A stretch of 64,000 nucleotides of DNA from Endocalyx cinctus (GCA_001600455.1 BCKC01000003.1:2180168-2244167); one strand, 5' to 3'. Shown: positions 36,321 through 48,749, counted from the stretch's first letter. The notes: generated by a model from the sequence alone, not told the origin. A program made the numbers and translations.

Positions 36321-36662
36321 AAAAAAAAAAGAGGCAGATGAATAGAGAAAAGCTATGTTGAGAGCCTCTTATCATTGGATCTCGTTTCTTACGAACAAAA
36401 AACATGCGTACTATATAATAGGAAAAAGGACTGGGATGGGATATACCCACAAAATATTCTTTACAAAAAAGTAAATTTCATCAATTGATTACAGGACTAG
36501 GATATCACTGTGTGATTTGGAGACTTGAATCGTTTTGTGTCATGGTTATTGGTGATCTACATCGCTAAATAGAATTCCTATATCTTGATACACGAGGAAG
36601 GTTAATCTGGAATGTTGGGTATAAATTATCATTTATTGAAAATGACGTGATTTCTCTCCATC
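36321..36662. other. Short convergent spacer
   Basis: Holds the 3' ends of U2 A' (+) and the Dpb3-like gene (-). An A12 run follows the U2 A' stop. Nothing else was seen. Confidence 0.6.
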
Positions 36663-37511
36663 CTACCCGCCCATTTCAACATCTTCATCGTCATTCGCCT
36701 TCGCCGCTTGCTTCATCTCGCTCTGAAGCTGGTCATTCGGGTCCACAGGACCTTCTTCCTCGCTCACGATACGAGCTCCACTAGCGCCTACAAAACTAGC
36801 AATGCTAGCGCGTGATGCATTCGAGCGGCGATTATTGCCGCCGCCGCTGTTCTTCTGCTTCTTGCCGTTGGACGTGGCGGCTGGCCGAGGCGCCTCGAAT
36901 TCCTGAGAGGCATCGGCCGCGCTAGGGCCAGCACCGGAGCCGGCGCCCCCGAGCTGAGCTCGCGTGGCGGCCGCGGAAGCCTTGATCTTCTTATAGGGGA
37001 CAGTCTTGGGGACGATGTCCTCTAAGAATTGCAAGTTGTCGTGGTGCGAGACGGCGTTGGCTGATTTTGGTTCGTTAGCTTTCAAGAGTAGAAGGGATGG
37101 GTACAGAAAGTGATAAACATACCCACGTCCTTGTACTGGATATTCCGCCTGGGTTTCCGGTCTAGTTTCGCCATGTTCTGACTCTCACTGGACAGGTATT
37201 GGATAAACATCTCCTGCAGTCACATGATTTCTACGTAAGTGATACGATAAGGATATAGTAGGGCCTGCTGGCTGAATAACTAAGGGGTTACTTACCGTGG
37301 CCAAGGTGATGACGAAGGCTGCATTATTTGAACAGATGTTGATATCCTGATCTTGAGCGACGATCTTCTTGACTCGGGACACTGGTATCGCATGGTTAAT
37401 ACATGAAAAACGGCATGTAATCAATAGAAGAGGTAAATGCAACTTACGTGGTAACTGGGTCTGGCCCGTCACCTCTTTCCTAGGAGGAATAGCGGTTGTG
37501 TTGTATGGCAT
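36663..37511 (-). CDS. dpb3: Histone-fold protein, DNA polymerase epsilon subunit Dpb3-like
   Basis: Four exons, 37511-37448, 37381-37296, 37213-37123 and 37060-36663, giving 212 residues. The histone fold of the CBF/NF-Y (HFD) type spans about residues 20-105: LPLSRVKKIVAQDQDI, then CSNNAAFVITLATEMFIQYL, then RKPRRNIQYKDVANAV, then FLEDIVPKT. This resembles fungal Dpb3, the partner of Dpb4 in the polymerase epsilon holoenzyme, and also CHRAC-15. Such subunits bind DNA and help pass parental histones at forks. The C-terminal 100 residues are a low-complexity Ala/Ser/Gly tail ending in an acidic patch (DDEDVEMGG). An NF-YC-type transcription factor is less likely because the sequence lacks its usual NF-YA-binding surface. 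Confidence 0.82.
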
Positions 37512-38296
37512 GATGTTTATGAGATTGTGAAGTAGGTATCTAAGAAGATAAATATTTAGAAGGGTTTTAATATCGTCTAGAAAGTCTTGGTACTTTCGTA
37601 AGCTGTAGCAAGTTGGTAGGCGATACTAGGAATAATGAACAATTCTGAGATTCCTTGCTTCGTCGGTTAGATTTCAAGATAAAATAGAATTGAGAAGGTG
37701 TGAGTTCATGCTATGAGTAGAGATGATCAAATATTTATAGACGTTGATAGACGTGGGTTTACGAAGTATATGAATGAATATAAAGCATTAAGTATTACCT
37801 ATACTCTTTCCACAAGGAGTAAACGCGTTAGGAGGATATAGAGACGCGAATCTTCAATTAAAGTTGAGAATGGCAGGCGGTCAAAGGGTCTATTGTATCC
37901 ATGGATGTACGTACTACGGGTAATATACAGGTAATGAACAGCCTACTGTGTACTCTGTACAGGCCAGAGAGCATTAACACTCAGTATTTACTGTAAGTAA
38001 AGATGTTTTAGCGGATTATGCAACCAGCGGTAGCCCAGACTGCCCAGATTGCCCAGGCCTATCAGGGTCTCATCTGCCAAGATTATACTTAGCTAGGGAC
38101 CTTTCAGTGTATTACGTAGGAGGTGGGTTTGGTCTCATTTTAGTTGTTAATTCTGTTAGTTAGCAACAAAGTCAGCTAATAGAGCGACAGATAAACGTTT
38201 CTCAAAGAATAGACAGTCGCTCTTATTTCTTACATTTCTCTTCTTTATACAATTATTAAATCATCAACAAGCAATGATGCTTGTCATATTCGGGCC
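37512..38296. promoter_or_regulatory. Divergent spacer, Dpb3-like / CLC channel
   Basis: Shared upstream region of both genes. It is AT-rich, with a GTAGCCCAGACTGCCCAGATTGCCCAGG imperfect repeat (CCCAGAnTG) near 38032-38058. No gene was seen. Confidence 0.5.
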
Positions 38297-41051
38297 ATGA
38301 ATTCCAGATCTTCTTCCTCTTCTTTCGCCATATCCCGTTCGCAACTCACAAGACGACCTTCCGTCGGCTCCAGGCTATCCTTCGCCGTATCGACAGTTGA
38401 ACGAGGTGAGGGCCAGCATCATGCACCTGTCGAGCAACAGATCGAGGAGGAAATTGCGGAGATTAAGAGATATGAGGTATGGAAATTATACAAGTTTTGA
38501 TGATTGAATCTATCAACTTCTATTAATTGTTATACTGCTTGTGAGATGGTTGAAGCTAAACGACAACGTCGTGTTTCTAGGATTTTACAACCATAGGTAT
38601 GCGCGCGCCTCTAAACTGATCGCCAGCTACGTTGCAATACTAAGATACGATGATAATACACAGATTGGGTTCAAGATGCAGCGCAGGAAAGATTACGCCG
38701 AAAAATGCGACGGAGAAAGACGGCCGGTCTTTACGATAATGGAGCAACATCGTGGAGGTATAAGATATGGGAGTCTTACGACGCAGCTCAAGGATGGATT
38801 GTCGTGACATTAATAGGCGCCGCTATCGGCCTAAATGCTGCATTTCTCAACATCGTAACCGAATGGCTCTCCGATATGAAGTTGGGTTATTGCTCAACTG
38901 CCTTCTATCTGAACGAACAATTCTGCTGCTGGGGTGAGGATAACGGTTGTGAACACTGGCATTCTTGGACCGGGTTCTGGCCTGCTAATTATATGTTATA
39001 TATTTTATTTGCGGTAAGTCAAGCGACCACGTCAAACTGATTCCTGCTAAATGCGATAGACAATGTTCGCGTTTACTGCCGCCACTCTCGTCAAATCATT
39101 TGCCCCATATGCCGCTGGTTCAGGTATATCCGAGATCAAATGCATCATTGCCGGATTTGTTATGAAAGGCTTTTTGGGGCTTTGGACTTTGATTATCAAA
39201 TCTGTTGCGCTGCCGCTTGCCATTGCGTCCGGATTGTCTGTCGGGAAAGAGGGCCCCAGTGTGCATTACGCTGTTTGCACTGGAAACGTCATCTCCAGAT
39301 TATTTGATAAGTATAGGCGCAATGCTTCTAAGACCCGTGAAATCCTGAGTGCTTGCGCCGCTGCCGGTGTGGGAGTCGCCTTTGGTAGTCCCATCGGAGG
39401 TGTTTTATTCTCCCTGGAGGAAATGTCAAGTTATTTCCCCCTGAAAACCATGTGGAGAAGTTACTTTTGCGCCCTCGTGGCTACAGCTGTATTGGCAGCA
39501 ATGAACCCATTCAGAACAGGCCAACTCGTCATGTTTCAGGTCAAATATGATCGATCGTGGCATTTCTTCGAAACCGTGCCTTATATCATCATTGGAATTT
39601 TTGGTGGTTTATATGGCGCCTTTGTTATTAAGTGGAATCTACGAGTTCAGGCGTTTCGAAAGAAATATCTGACGAACTGGGCCGTGCTTGAAGCCACGCT
39701 TCTCGCTGCTGGAACTGCTATCATCTGTTATCCGAACGCCTTCCTCCGGATCGATATGACGGAAAGCATGGAGATTCTGTTCTTAGAATGTGAGGGGACG
39801 GAGGATTACCACGGATTGTGCGAAGAGGGAAGGCGCACGCAAAATATTATAGCTCTCGTCATTGCAACGGTGGTTAGAATCTTCCTCGTCATTATCTCCT
39901 ATGGTTGCAAAGTACCGGCTGGTATTTTCGTGCCGTCTATGGCTGTTGGAGCCTCATTCGGTCGAACAGTTGGTATCATTATGCAAGCGATTCACAGCGC
40001 TCATCCTAATAGTGGTTTTTTTGCCGCCTGCTTGCCCGACGAGCCATGCATTACGCCCGGAACTTACGCGTTCCTGGGAGCTGCTGCTGCCCTTAGTGGA
40101 ATTATGCACATTACGGTTACCGTTGTCGTCATTATGTTTGAGCTTACGGGGGCGTTAACATATATTTTACCTACCATGATCGTCGTCGGTGTCACTAAGG
40201 CCGTGTCAGACCTATTTGGTAAAGGTGGAATCGCAGATCGTATGATTTGGTTCAGTGGTTTCCCCTTTCTTGATAACAAAGAGGAGCACAACTTTGGGGT
40301 TCCGGTATCAGCCGCCATGACGAACGATGTCGTGGCTATACCCATTCGTGGCATGACACTTGAGTCGATTGAAGATCTACTCAAACAGCCAAAGTATCAG
40401 GGATTCCCTATTGTTGAAGACCTTTCAACAAGCATACTAGTCGGCTATGTAGGACGCACAGAACTGCGATACGCCGTTGATCGTCTCCATCGCGATAGAA
40501 GCATTACCGTCAGCCCACAGGCAAAATGCGATTTTTCGGCGCCGCTGAGTGTAGGCGCCGTCCCACCCATAACACCCACCGTGACTATCAGCAACGCAGA
40601 CCTTATGTCAACGTCAACATCGATCGATTTTAGTAGATACGTGGATGCCACCCCCGTGACAGTGCACCCCCGTCTCCCTCTCGAGACGGCCATGGAATTG
40701 TTTCGCAAAATCGGACCGCGCGTCATTCTTGTCGAGCAGCACGGGCGGCTCACTGGTCTGGTCACGGTCAAAGACTGTCTCAAATATCAGTTCAAGGTCG
40801 AGGCGGCCGAGAATCCTCGCGAGGAGACGGAGATCGCAAAAGGACAAGAGAAGATGTGGGAAGTGATGAAGAGCGTCGCACACTGGGTATCGGAAAAGAT
40901 ATTCAGCGTCAGCGGCGGCCGGATACAGCTCGGGAATGACAATACGCATAACGGAAACGACCACCGGGGCGATGGTGGAGGATATTTCCAAATTATGGAC
41001 GGAGATGAAGATATAGGCGACGAAGGCGGCGTTGAACTAGAAAATAGATAG
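38297..41051 (+). CDS. CLC-type chloride channel / Cl-/H+ exchanger
   Basis: Four exons, 38297-38476, 38581-38596 (a 16-nt micro-exon), 38664-39013 and 39060-41051, giving 845 residues. CLC proteins carry chloride across plasma or endomembranes. The three selectivity-filter motifs are present: GSGISE (about 202-207), GKEGPS with gating Glu246, and GIFVPSMAVGA. About a dozen hydrophobic helices fill residues 110-590. Two CBS domains follow (VSAAMTNDVVAIPIRG and TPVTVHPRLPLETAMELF, ending GLVTVKDCLKYQF). The N-terminal block with DWVQDAAQERLRRK and the Cys-rich EQFCCWGEDNGCEHW loop match fungal CLCs related to yeast Gef1. The long acidic tail is variable. Whether it is a channel or an exchanger is not decided here. 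Confidence 0.93.
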
Positions 41052-41626
41052 AAGGGCGTTTTGGAATTTATAGTGATCTTGATTTCATAATATACATCCT
41101 TTGCAAGTCAAGCTGGACTTAACGCCCCAACCCCAAGAACTCAACTCCCGGTATTTTATTTTGACTAAGTATCTTAAACGCACATGTATAACAGCATAGT
41201 GGTACCTTAACGTAGACAATAAGCCATATCCCTTTAATATATTCTTCTTCAGATACTCTCTATATGAATTAATTTTTAAGAGTTGATGAGACTATATTTT
41301 GAGAATTTATCCCCTATTAAATGAGTTAAGCGTATACGTAGTTAATAATTTACATGATGCCATGGCGCTCGCATTAGCATGGCGAATCAAGCAACGATTA
41401 ATCGTGATCTATGCATTTAATTCCGTACTGTACGAATACCATTTCATTAGTTGCATATATCAAACATAGGCGCGCGTCAGCGGCTCACAAAGGACCACTC
41501 ACATTAGCTACTTACCTAATCCCGAATGTAACATCAAGTTTCACGACTCAGACAAACCCCCTTTTTTTTTTTCTGACCACCAAAAGGAAAACAAGGAAAT
41601 TTTACCCCCCGAGATCTCCGTAAATC
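41052..41626. other. Tandem spacer, CLC / TMEM42-like
   Basis: AT-rich interval carrying the CLC 3' UTR and the promoter of the next gene. A T10 tract lies near 41563. No gene was seen. Confidence 0.55.
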
Positions 41627-41926
41627 ATGGCCCGACCCGACAAAAAGCGCTCGACCGCTTCCGCGACTTCTTCTTTTTCTTCCTCGGCCTCATCCTCATC
41701 CGCCGCAAAGCAAAGACTTACCGGCACGGCAGCAGCAGCAAAGATGAGATCGGAAGATACTAACGATAACGCGCACGTCGCGGGTCGCGAAGGGGAGGAG
41801 GGCGACGACAAAGAAGAAGACGTCAAGACTTCGTGGATACGCGGCAATCGCTGGATCGTCTACGCAGTCGCTAGCGGTGCTTGCGCTGCTTTTAACGGCG
41901 TTTTTGCTAAATTGTGAGTCTTTATT

Positions 41927-41962
<36 letters not shown>

Positions 41963-42896
41963 TTTTGAGAGAGCCGCAACGGGGCTTCCGGGGAAGAATA
42001 GAAACTTTCCGGACGGCGCCGTAAAATCGGAATTTTTTGCCGGATAATGCAAAAATACAGAGGTGCTAATGAATCATTGAAACATAGAACTACAAATGAC
42101 TTAACGACGCATATTGCCCAGGGTATCTCCTCGCTCGTCGGTCTGTCTGACTTTGAGAAGTACCTCGAGATCGGAATTCGCAGTGTAAGTTCTCCTGTTT
42201 TATGTCCCTTTTCCGCGTTTGTTTGATTGGCTGTTTGGTTTTATGACAAAACGAGGGTTCTACTTTGCGGCTCGTAAGGATTCTAGCTCCTTTTTTTTCA
42301 TGATTTTGATTGCAGCCTTTCTATATATATATATAAAACGAAGTGTTTTTGAGGCTATGATACGATCACGGGATTATTTGATACTTGCATTTTCTTTATT
42401 TCGGAACCAGAGAGAAATTAAAGTGACGCTAACCCGGCGTTGAATCTAGGCATTCTTCGGACTCAACCTACTCTTTAACGGTGTGGTAAGTTCTAGACCT
42501 AATTATTCATGCATTGAGTTCATAATTTTAACCAACAACCGTCAGATGTGGACGTTATTCACGCAAGCCCTGGCCAAGGGTACATCGACGACCCAAGTAT
42601 CTATCATGAACACGTCTAGCAATTTCTTCATCACCGCCATCCTGGGGCTGGCTATCTTCGCCGAGTCCCTACCTCCCCTGTGGTGGGTCGGTGCCGCGCT
42701 GCTCGTGGCGGGAAATGTCATTATTGGGCGGAACCGGGATGGGGACGAGGGAGGCAAGAAGGAAGACGGTGGCGAGGATGCGGATAGTAATGCGGTCGTT
42801 GGAGAGGATATCGGCGATGAAGACCCGAAGGAAGATGCTGTCGATGAGGATGTGCCCTTGCTTGGAAACTTGGATGATGCTAGAAATCAACGGTGA
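41627..42896 (+). CDS. TMEM42-like EamA-family membrane protein
   Basis: Four exons, 41627-41913, 42088-42184, 42450-42485 and 42546-42896, giving 256 residues. All junctions keep frame. A Ser/Ala-rich N-terminus of about 70 residues precedes membrane segments WIVYAVASGACAAFNGVFAKL, AFFGLNLLFNGVMWTLFTQAL, FFITAILGLAIFAESLP and WWVGAALLVAGNVIIG. This is the half-size EamA (DMT) arrangement seen in TMEM42 proteins, whose substrate is unknown. The acidic C-terminal tail ends DEDVPLLGNLDD; the D/ExxxLL pattern could be a sorting signal for endosome or vacuole, which is inference. Intron 1 holds a (TA)15 tract. Confidence 0.8.
41932..41961 (+). repeat. (TA)15 microsatellite in TMEM42-like intron 1
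   Basis: Perfect dinucleotide tract of about 30 nt shortly after the donor, likely polymorphic between strains. Confidence 0.9.
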
Positions 42897-43468
42897 TTAT
42901 ATCTTAGGCAACGTAAATTCATCAAGGTTTATATGGGTCTAATAGCGATACAACTTTTTAAGATGGAGTTGCATAGTAATTTTAGGTTCGTGTACAAGGA
43001 TAGCATAAAGCGTTCAAAAGCAGGGAATCAATTTTGTATATGCAGGATAAATAAGATGCTTTAGTTGTTCTATTTCCCGATGGTGTGGCATTTCCCTCAG
43101 CCCTGCATCGACGAACAAATTCCATGAGACCCTTAAAATTGACCGTAACTCCTATTCATACATCATTATTTCCGAAAGCGAGAAAATTGAAACATGTGCC
43201 TTGCATTCCTGCAGAGCCTAGGGTTTTTGAAAACGTAAATCCTTGAGTAGGCAGGTAATTCTAGCCACTACGATCCTCATTTTGTGACGGATAGTAATAG
43301 CGCCGCGTCACCCCCTCCCCTAATCGCAGTAGTGGTATTTCGGAATATAGATCAATATTTGACCAGCCGATACTAACCTTCGCTAGCTCTGATACGAATG
43401 TTTTCCATCGAATTTCTTAATTCTTAGAAGAATATTGTAGGTTTTCAGACAATTCGCTCGTACTGGAT
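42897..43468. other. Convergent spacer
   Basis: Holds the 3' ends of the TMEM42-like gene (+) and TFIIA gamma (-). No gene or repeat of note was seen. Confidence 0.55.
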
Positions 43469-44064
43469 TTAGGCAGTGTTGGTGCCCGTTGGCTTCGCTG
43501 TACAGGACACGATCTTAACCTTGTCGGCCGAGACAATTTGGCTGCCATTGTCCATTTTAAAGGTGACGTTCTTGAGTTGGAAAGTCCAGACTTCGTCGCA
43601 GAACCGGTATGTATGCAAGCTCCCCTATAGACAGGTTATATGATCATGTCAGCAACTTCGGTAGTACACCAGCTAGAAATGCGCTTTTAATTATGTGTTA
43701 AACGTAGCATAGTCTATTTGAGTCGCGCCAGATTAAAACTGCGCATGCTCTTTCGAGGGAAGATTTATTCACCTTGAACGTCAAACGTGAGCGGACCTTA
43801 TCTTGCAGCACTTCAGCAATAGCGCGATCGAAGTTAGCGAGGATCTTCATGGCCAGCTGGGGATCGATGCTATGATTCTGGATCAAATCGTCGAGAGTAT
43901 CGGTCAAGGCACCGCCGACGCTGCAATTATCAACAATGATTTCATTTGACTGTTAGCCTAAAGGTACTCTTGTGGGCGAAAATATGGAGTGAGCAGGTAG
44001 GTGGGAAAACACCGTACCTGCTACGGCGATAAAGCTCGTAGAAGTTCTGTCCCCCAGTCGCCAT
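43469..44064 (-). CDS. TOA2: Transcription initiation factor IIA small (gamma) subunit
   Basis: Three exons, 44064-44018, 43920-43773 and 43624-43469, giving 116 residues, close to the 106-122 of the family. TFIIA gamma pairs with TFIIA alpha/beta and stabilises TBP on the TATA box. The N-terminus [22 protein letters not shown] and [17 protein letters not shown] form the helical bundle. The beta-barrel part follows: [19 protein letters not shown], then [14 protein letters not shown]. Introns lie at positions expected for fungal TOA2 and keep frame. It is divergent from the LSH-type remodeller. Confidence 0.94.
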
Positions 44065-44737
44065 CTCGATCGCCTCTCTACTTTATCGTGTATAATACTA
44101 CTCTTTCGAACATGTAATTGAGTTTATATTTTATTATCGCGACGTGGATGTTCGAGTTTTGGTGTTGCGAAATGGGCGATTATAAAGGAATGTTGATGAA
44201 AGAGGGAAAGTAATGCTTTTGTCAATAAGTAACATTGAGAAGTATGAAGGTGACGAAATGGAATGATGAGTCAGCTGTTTACTAGTAATGGATGTATCTA
44301 TTACCTAGGCAGCTAGGTCCACTGCGTTGCTAACGAAGTGGAATGCTATACCCGTGGATCCATATAACTGTCTAACAGCTGGCAGCCTAGGCAGATAAGA
44401 TAAGCAACCTCTATCCGAATGCTTACTTAAGTAACCTGGAATATGAACCCACTTAAAATCAATTAACGCGTGACTTCGCAAGTAAGTCGCGTTATCCTTG
44501 TTAAGCTCGACGCGCTAAAGAGTAAATCAGTGAAATCATGACTTTCGGATCGCTTGTTAAATTACTATGGTTATTGTTTTCTTTTCTTTTTCTTAAACAC
44601 CCTCCAATCATATCATTATAATCATTAATTTTTTCTTTTCTTTTTTCTTTTTCCTTTTTCCCCTTATCCTATTTTGTATTGTTTGTCATGCCAAACTTTG
44701 AAATTGGCAATCATTAGGATTTGATTTTGGTCTTAAT
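44065..44737. promoter_or_regulatory. Divergent promoter region, TFIIA gamma / LSH
   Basis: Contains both promoters. Pyrimidine-rich tracts (TTTTCTTTTC type) at 44,575-44,665 lie just before the LSH ATG. CCTAGGCAGCTAGG-type palindromic sequence lies near 44,305-44,320. No gene was seen. Confidence 0.5.
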
Positions 44738-47616
44738 ATGGCCTCTTCATCTGTAAAAGATACCTCGAGTTCTCCTCCTTCACTTCGATCTAGTCCTCCA
44801 TCATCACCACCAAGCTCAAATCCTGAAATCAAAATGGGTTCTATATCAACTTTCACTGAACAGCAAATGCTGGTTGAGGAAAAGAAGGCCCAGGCCCAGA
44901 ACACCAAGGCCGAAATTAATCGGCAGGCTCAGCTTAGAAAAAAGAAGAAAAAGGTTCAATTAACACCGGAAGAAAAGGCCCGCAAGGCTAATGAGCTTAA
45001 CGACCTTCTACGGAAAAGCAATCTTTTCTCTCAGATTCTGACCCAGAAAACTAAGGCTCTCGGTCGTGTTGGTCGAGATTTTGATGATAAGGCTTTGGCT
45101 GAAGCTGGCCTGACATTGCAGAAGCAGCCAAAAATCATGAGCGGTGGCACCATGAGAGATTATCAACTAGAAGGATTAACATGGATGTACGAGATCTGCA
45201 TTCAAGGAATGAGCGGCATCTTAGCCGATGAAATGGGTCTAGGTTAGTCACCACTTATTGACGCTACCATTTTCTCGCCCCTCCTATGCACCACTATTAA
45301 CATCTATCAGGCAAAACCATACAAGTCATTTCACTTGTGGCCCTCCTCCGAGAACAAGAGGAGTATTATGGGCCTCACTTAATTATTGCGCCGTTAAGTA
45401 CACTATCGAATTGGTCGGACGAGTTCAACAAGTGGACCCCATCTATACCTTTTGTTCTTTATCACGGAAATCCCCAAGAGCGCCAGCGTATATTTCGCGA
45501 AGACATCATGAAGTATTACCAGAAGGGTCGTCCAACTGAAAGATTTCCCGTTGTGTGCACTTCGTATGAAATGATTTTGAGAGATCGCGCCTCCCTTTCA
45601 AAGGTTGATTGGGCTTTCATTGTTGTCGTAGGTTTACCCTTCAGCCTTCAAGCCGTTGATCATCTATTTACAACTTGAACAGGATGAAGGGCATCGGATG
45701 AAAAACGCGGACGCCAAGCTATTCAGAGAGCTACAACAGTTTCGGTCCGCGACACGATTACTTATCACCGGAACGCCCCTTCAAAACAATCTCAAGGAAC
45801 TATGGAGTCTTCTCCATTTTTTGATGCCCGATACCTTTTTAGATTGGGAGGCTTTCGAAAATTGGTTTGATTTCAGCGACCTACAAGACGAGGAAGGAAC
45901 GCACCAATTTATCGAGGACAAAGAATCTCAAGATCTCGTATTGAAGATTCACAAAGTTCTACAGCCATTATTACTTCGAAGAATCAAGGCTGATGTGGCC
46001 AAATATTTACCCAAGAAGCGTGAATATGTACTTTACGCCCCGATGACGAAAGAGCAAACGGATCTCTACAACGTCATCAGCGACAAGACGATCGATACAA
46101 GGGCTTACCTTGAAAAGAAGGTAGTCGAGCGACTGACTGGCGCTAAGAATTCGCCTAATAGTACTCGACAGTCGAGTCGCATATCTTCACGGGCGAGTAG
46201 CACCCAGCCGACAGGGCCAGCAGTAAAGAATGCATTTTCCATGATGATGGGGAAGAAGTCAACCGAGTCACTCAAGTCACTCAAGTCATCCGTTTCAAGC
46301 ACCCCTGTTAAAGGAAGTGAGAAAAGAAAAAGATTATCTGGTTCGGAGGCTTCGTCACAAAAGAGCAGCAAGTTAAGCCGACAATCAACGCCAACTGCGA
46401 CTCTTCGTGGACGGCCACGAAAGTCTCTGGCCTCTTACAAGGTGGAGGATGACGAAGATGACGATAAACTGGATGACGATGAATTCAATGCAAAACTCTT
46501 GAAGGAGTTGGAAGAACGAAACGCATACGAGGATGGATTGGAAAGCCTTGACGATCAAGATATTGAACGAGTCGCTAGTCTCGACCTCGCTAGTAAGTTT
46601 ATTGACATTTTCACACCCACCTGCTTCCAGCTGAATTATGCTTACAATTATCAGAACTTCAAATCGCCGACAAGAAGTTGGGAAACTCTCTAATGCAACT
46701 CAGATTGGTCTGTAACACTCCGCATAACTTCTACAATCCGTGGATGTACGATACCCGGGAACCCGTAGACGAAAGCATTGTGACCGCTTCTGGGAAAATG
46801 CTGCTACTCGATAGACTACTTCCAGAGTTGTTCACACGCGGTCACAAAGTTTTGATATTTTCTCAGTTTAAACTCCAACTGGACATACTTCACGATTATT
46901 GTTCTGAACTGCGTGGATGGAAAGTGTGTCGGATTGATGGCAGTGTGTCACAAGATGACCGACGACGACAGATAAAAGATTTCAATGAGGATCCTAACTA
47001 CAAAGTTTTCTTGTTGTCTACAAGAGCTGGTGGTCAAGGAATCAACTTGGCGAGCGCAGATACTGTGATCCTTTTCGACTCGTAAGATTACCCAAGCCAA
47101 ATAGTGTCCGGAAACATTACTAACTGAATCATACCAGCGATTGGAATCCGCAACAAGACCTGCAAGCGCAGGATCGTTGTCACCGAATTGGTCAGACTCG
47201 ACCTGTCATTGTATATCGATTTGCGACGAAAGGTACCGTCGAGGAAGAATTATTACTCAGTGCAGACGCAAAACGACGTTTAGAAAAGCTAGTCATCAAG
47301 AAAGGCGGATTCAAGACAATGGACCAGAAGGTGGGCCATGATGATGCTTTAGACAAGGAGACCTTGGAGGCGCTTCTGTTAAAAGACGGCGAAGTATACC
47401 GCCACTCCGGTGGTGACAAAATCCTGAGTGACGATGATCTAAACATACTATGCGATAGGTATACTTCACCTGCTACTCCATTACTGATTGCTTTCATATA
47501 CTAATATTATTTATAGAAGCGATGATGCATTCGACCGCGCTGCCCGAGGCGCAGGAAACGCCGATGGTTTCCAAGTAGTCGAAACCGCCGCAGATGGCAT
47601 TACTCAGCTTAAGTAG
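44738..47616 (+). CDS. mus-30: SNF2-family chromatin remodeller, LSH/DDM1 type (MUS-30 / Irc5)
   Basis: Six exons: 44738-45242, 45311-45627, 45683-46592, 46655-47081, 47138-47458 and 47517-47616, giving 859 residues. LSH/DDM1 ATPases move nucleosomes; in plants and animals they support DNA methylation, and in Neurospora MUS-30 protects against DNA damage. Visible motifs: Walker A region ILADEMGLGKT (about 160-171), DEGHR box (about 275), LLITGTPLQNN, LLLRRIKADV, then helicase C with RIDGSVSQDDRR, LLSTRAGGQGINL and DWNPQQDLQAQDRCHRIGQ. A Ser-rich, basic then acidic linker of about 140 residues separates the lobes. The N-terminal coiled region (EEKKAQAQNTKAEINRQ) also fits LSH. There is no bromodomain, chromodomain or SANT domain, which argues against the SWI2, CHD and ISWI classes. 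Confidence 0.9.
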
Positions 47617-48314
47617 CAGTAATGACCAGAAATTCACATATTACTATGTTGAGATGTTGCCTAGAATGGGGAACAGATATCACTTCTTTCTGGCGTTCTT
47701 GATAGAATTGAGCTGTGTTTGAGTGGATAAAAAGTGGAAGTGTTCGACCTAGTTAGCCTTGAGCATGATCTTTGAAGCCTGGATTTTTTTTCACTTTGGC
47801 TCCGGTGTTATTATAATTGTACGAATATTCTCGTCTTTCTATTTGCATATAGATAGCCATTATACCCTTGTTTGATAGACTACCTAATTTACTTTGAGAA
47901 ATGTCATACCATTATCAAAGCTTACCTACCGTTGCATTGTTATATAATTAAGTCAATCATCAGCCAATGACGGCTCGATTTCTTTATACTCTGACAATGT
48001 CTTATTACGATTCAACAAAGGGGACGTTCATGCCAATTTTTTGAAAAAAAAAAAAAAAAAACAAAGATTCTATATTTATCAACAAAGGATGTGTCGTAGC
48101 AATCATCTCGGTACGCCGCAGCGAAGGCGAAGTTAGCTCCTTATTTAAGGGGAGCAAGGAGACTGCCCAGAATCAACAATCACACAAGTTTTTTTTTTAT
48201 AATAAACACATTGTTCTATCACCCCAATCTTTTACAACCGATATTCTCAAACTACAACTTCAGAAATTTTTAGGTTCATATCAACCAGCATATCAAGACT
48301 CTCGACATCTATCA
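47617..48314. other. Tandem spacer, LSH / small membrane protein
   Basis: AT-rich, with an A18 tract near 48043-48061. It includes the LSH 3' UTR and the promoter of the next gene. No other gene was seen. Confidence 0.55.
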
Positions 48315-48749
48315 ATGGCATATTCTATACAGGCACACTCGTTCGCTGAGGGCGTAGCCAGGACGATTAATGAATTTTCGGTGCATGTGGCGGAGAGTAT
48401 GAAGAAACAGAAAAATGAGGTAGGTGAGAAGACAGAAGAAGACGACGAAGAGCATCCAGCAGAAAACGGTGGTCTATTAGCTCGCGAGTTCCGCGTGTTC
48501 TTCCCACGGTATTTACTCCGCTATATCGTTACCTTCGTTTTCGTATTTCTGTTATTTTGGACGATATATTGTTTATGGATATCTCTCGTTGACAGCATGT
48601 GTTGGGGATACAGCGGCGAAAATTGCTGCAACCCTTGGAGCAGGGGTGGGTGTGTTGGGGCTCCCGAGGATTTCGACTGGGAGGGTACCAAGAGGAGGTG
48701 GTTACATAAGGCCGATGGAAGATTGGTCGAGATTATTCGGCCGCCTTAA
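48315..48749 (+). CDS. Small single-pass membrane protein with Cys-rich tail, unknown function
   Basis: Intronless frame of 144 residues with ATG at 48315 and TAA at 48747-48749. The first 55 residues are polar and acidic (EKTEEDDEEHPAEN). One strong transmembrane helix follows at about 68-90 (YLLRYIVTFVFVFLLFWTIY). After it is a compact Cys cluster (MCWGYSGENCCNPWSRGGC) that could be disulphide-bonded outside the membrane. I recognise no family. Codon use and the ordered layout (acidic, TM, Cys-rich) suggest a real gene rather than a chance frame, but expression is unproven. Confidence 0.6.
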   Translation: MAYSIQAHSFAEGVARTINEFSVHVAESMKKQKNEVGEKTEEDDEEHPAENGGLLAREFRVFFPRYLLRYIVTFVFVFLLFWTIYCLWISLVDSMCWGYSGENCCNPWSRGGCVGAPEDFDWEGTKRRWLHKADGRLVEIIRPP

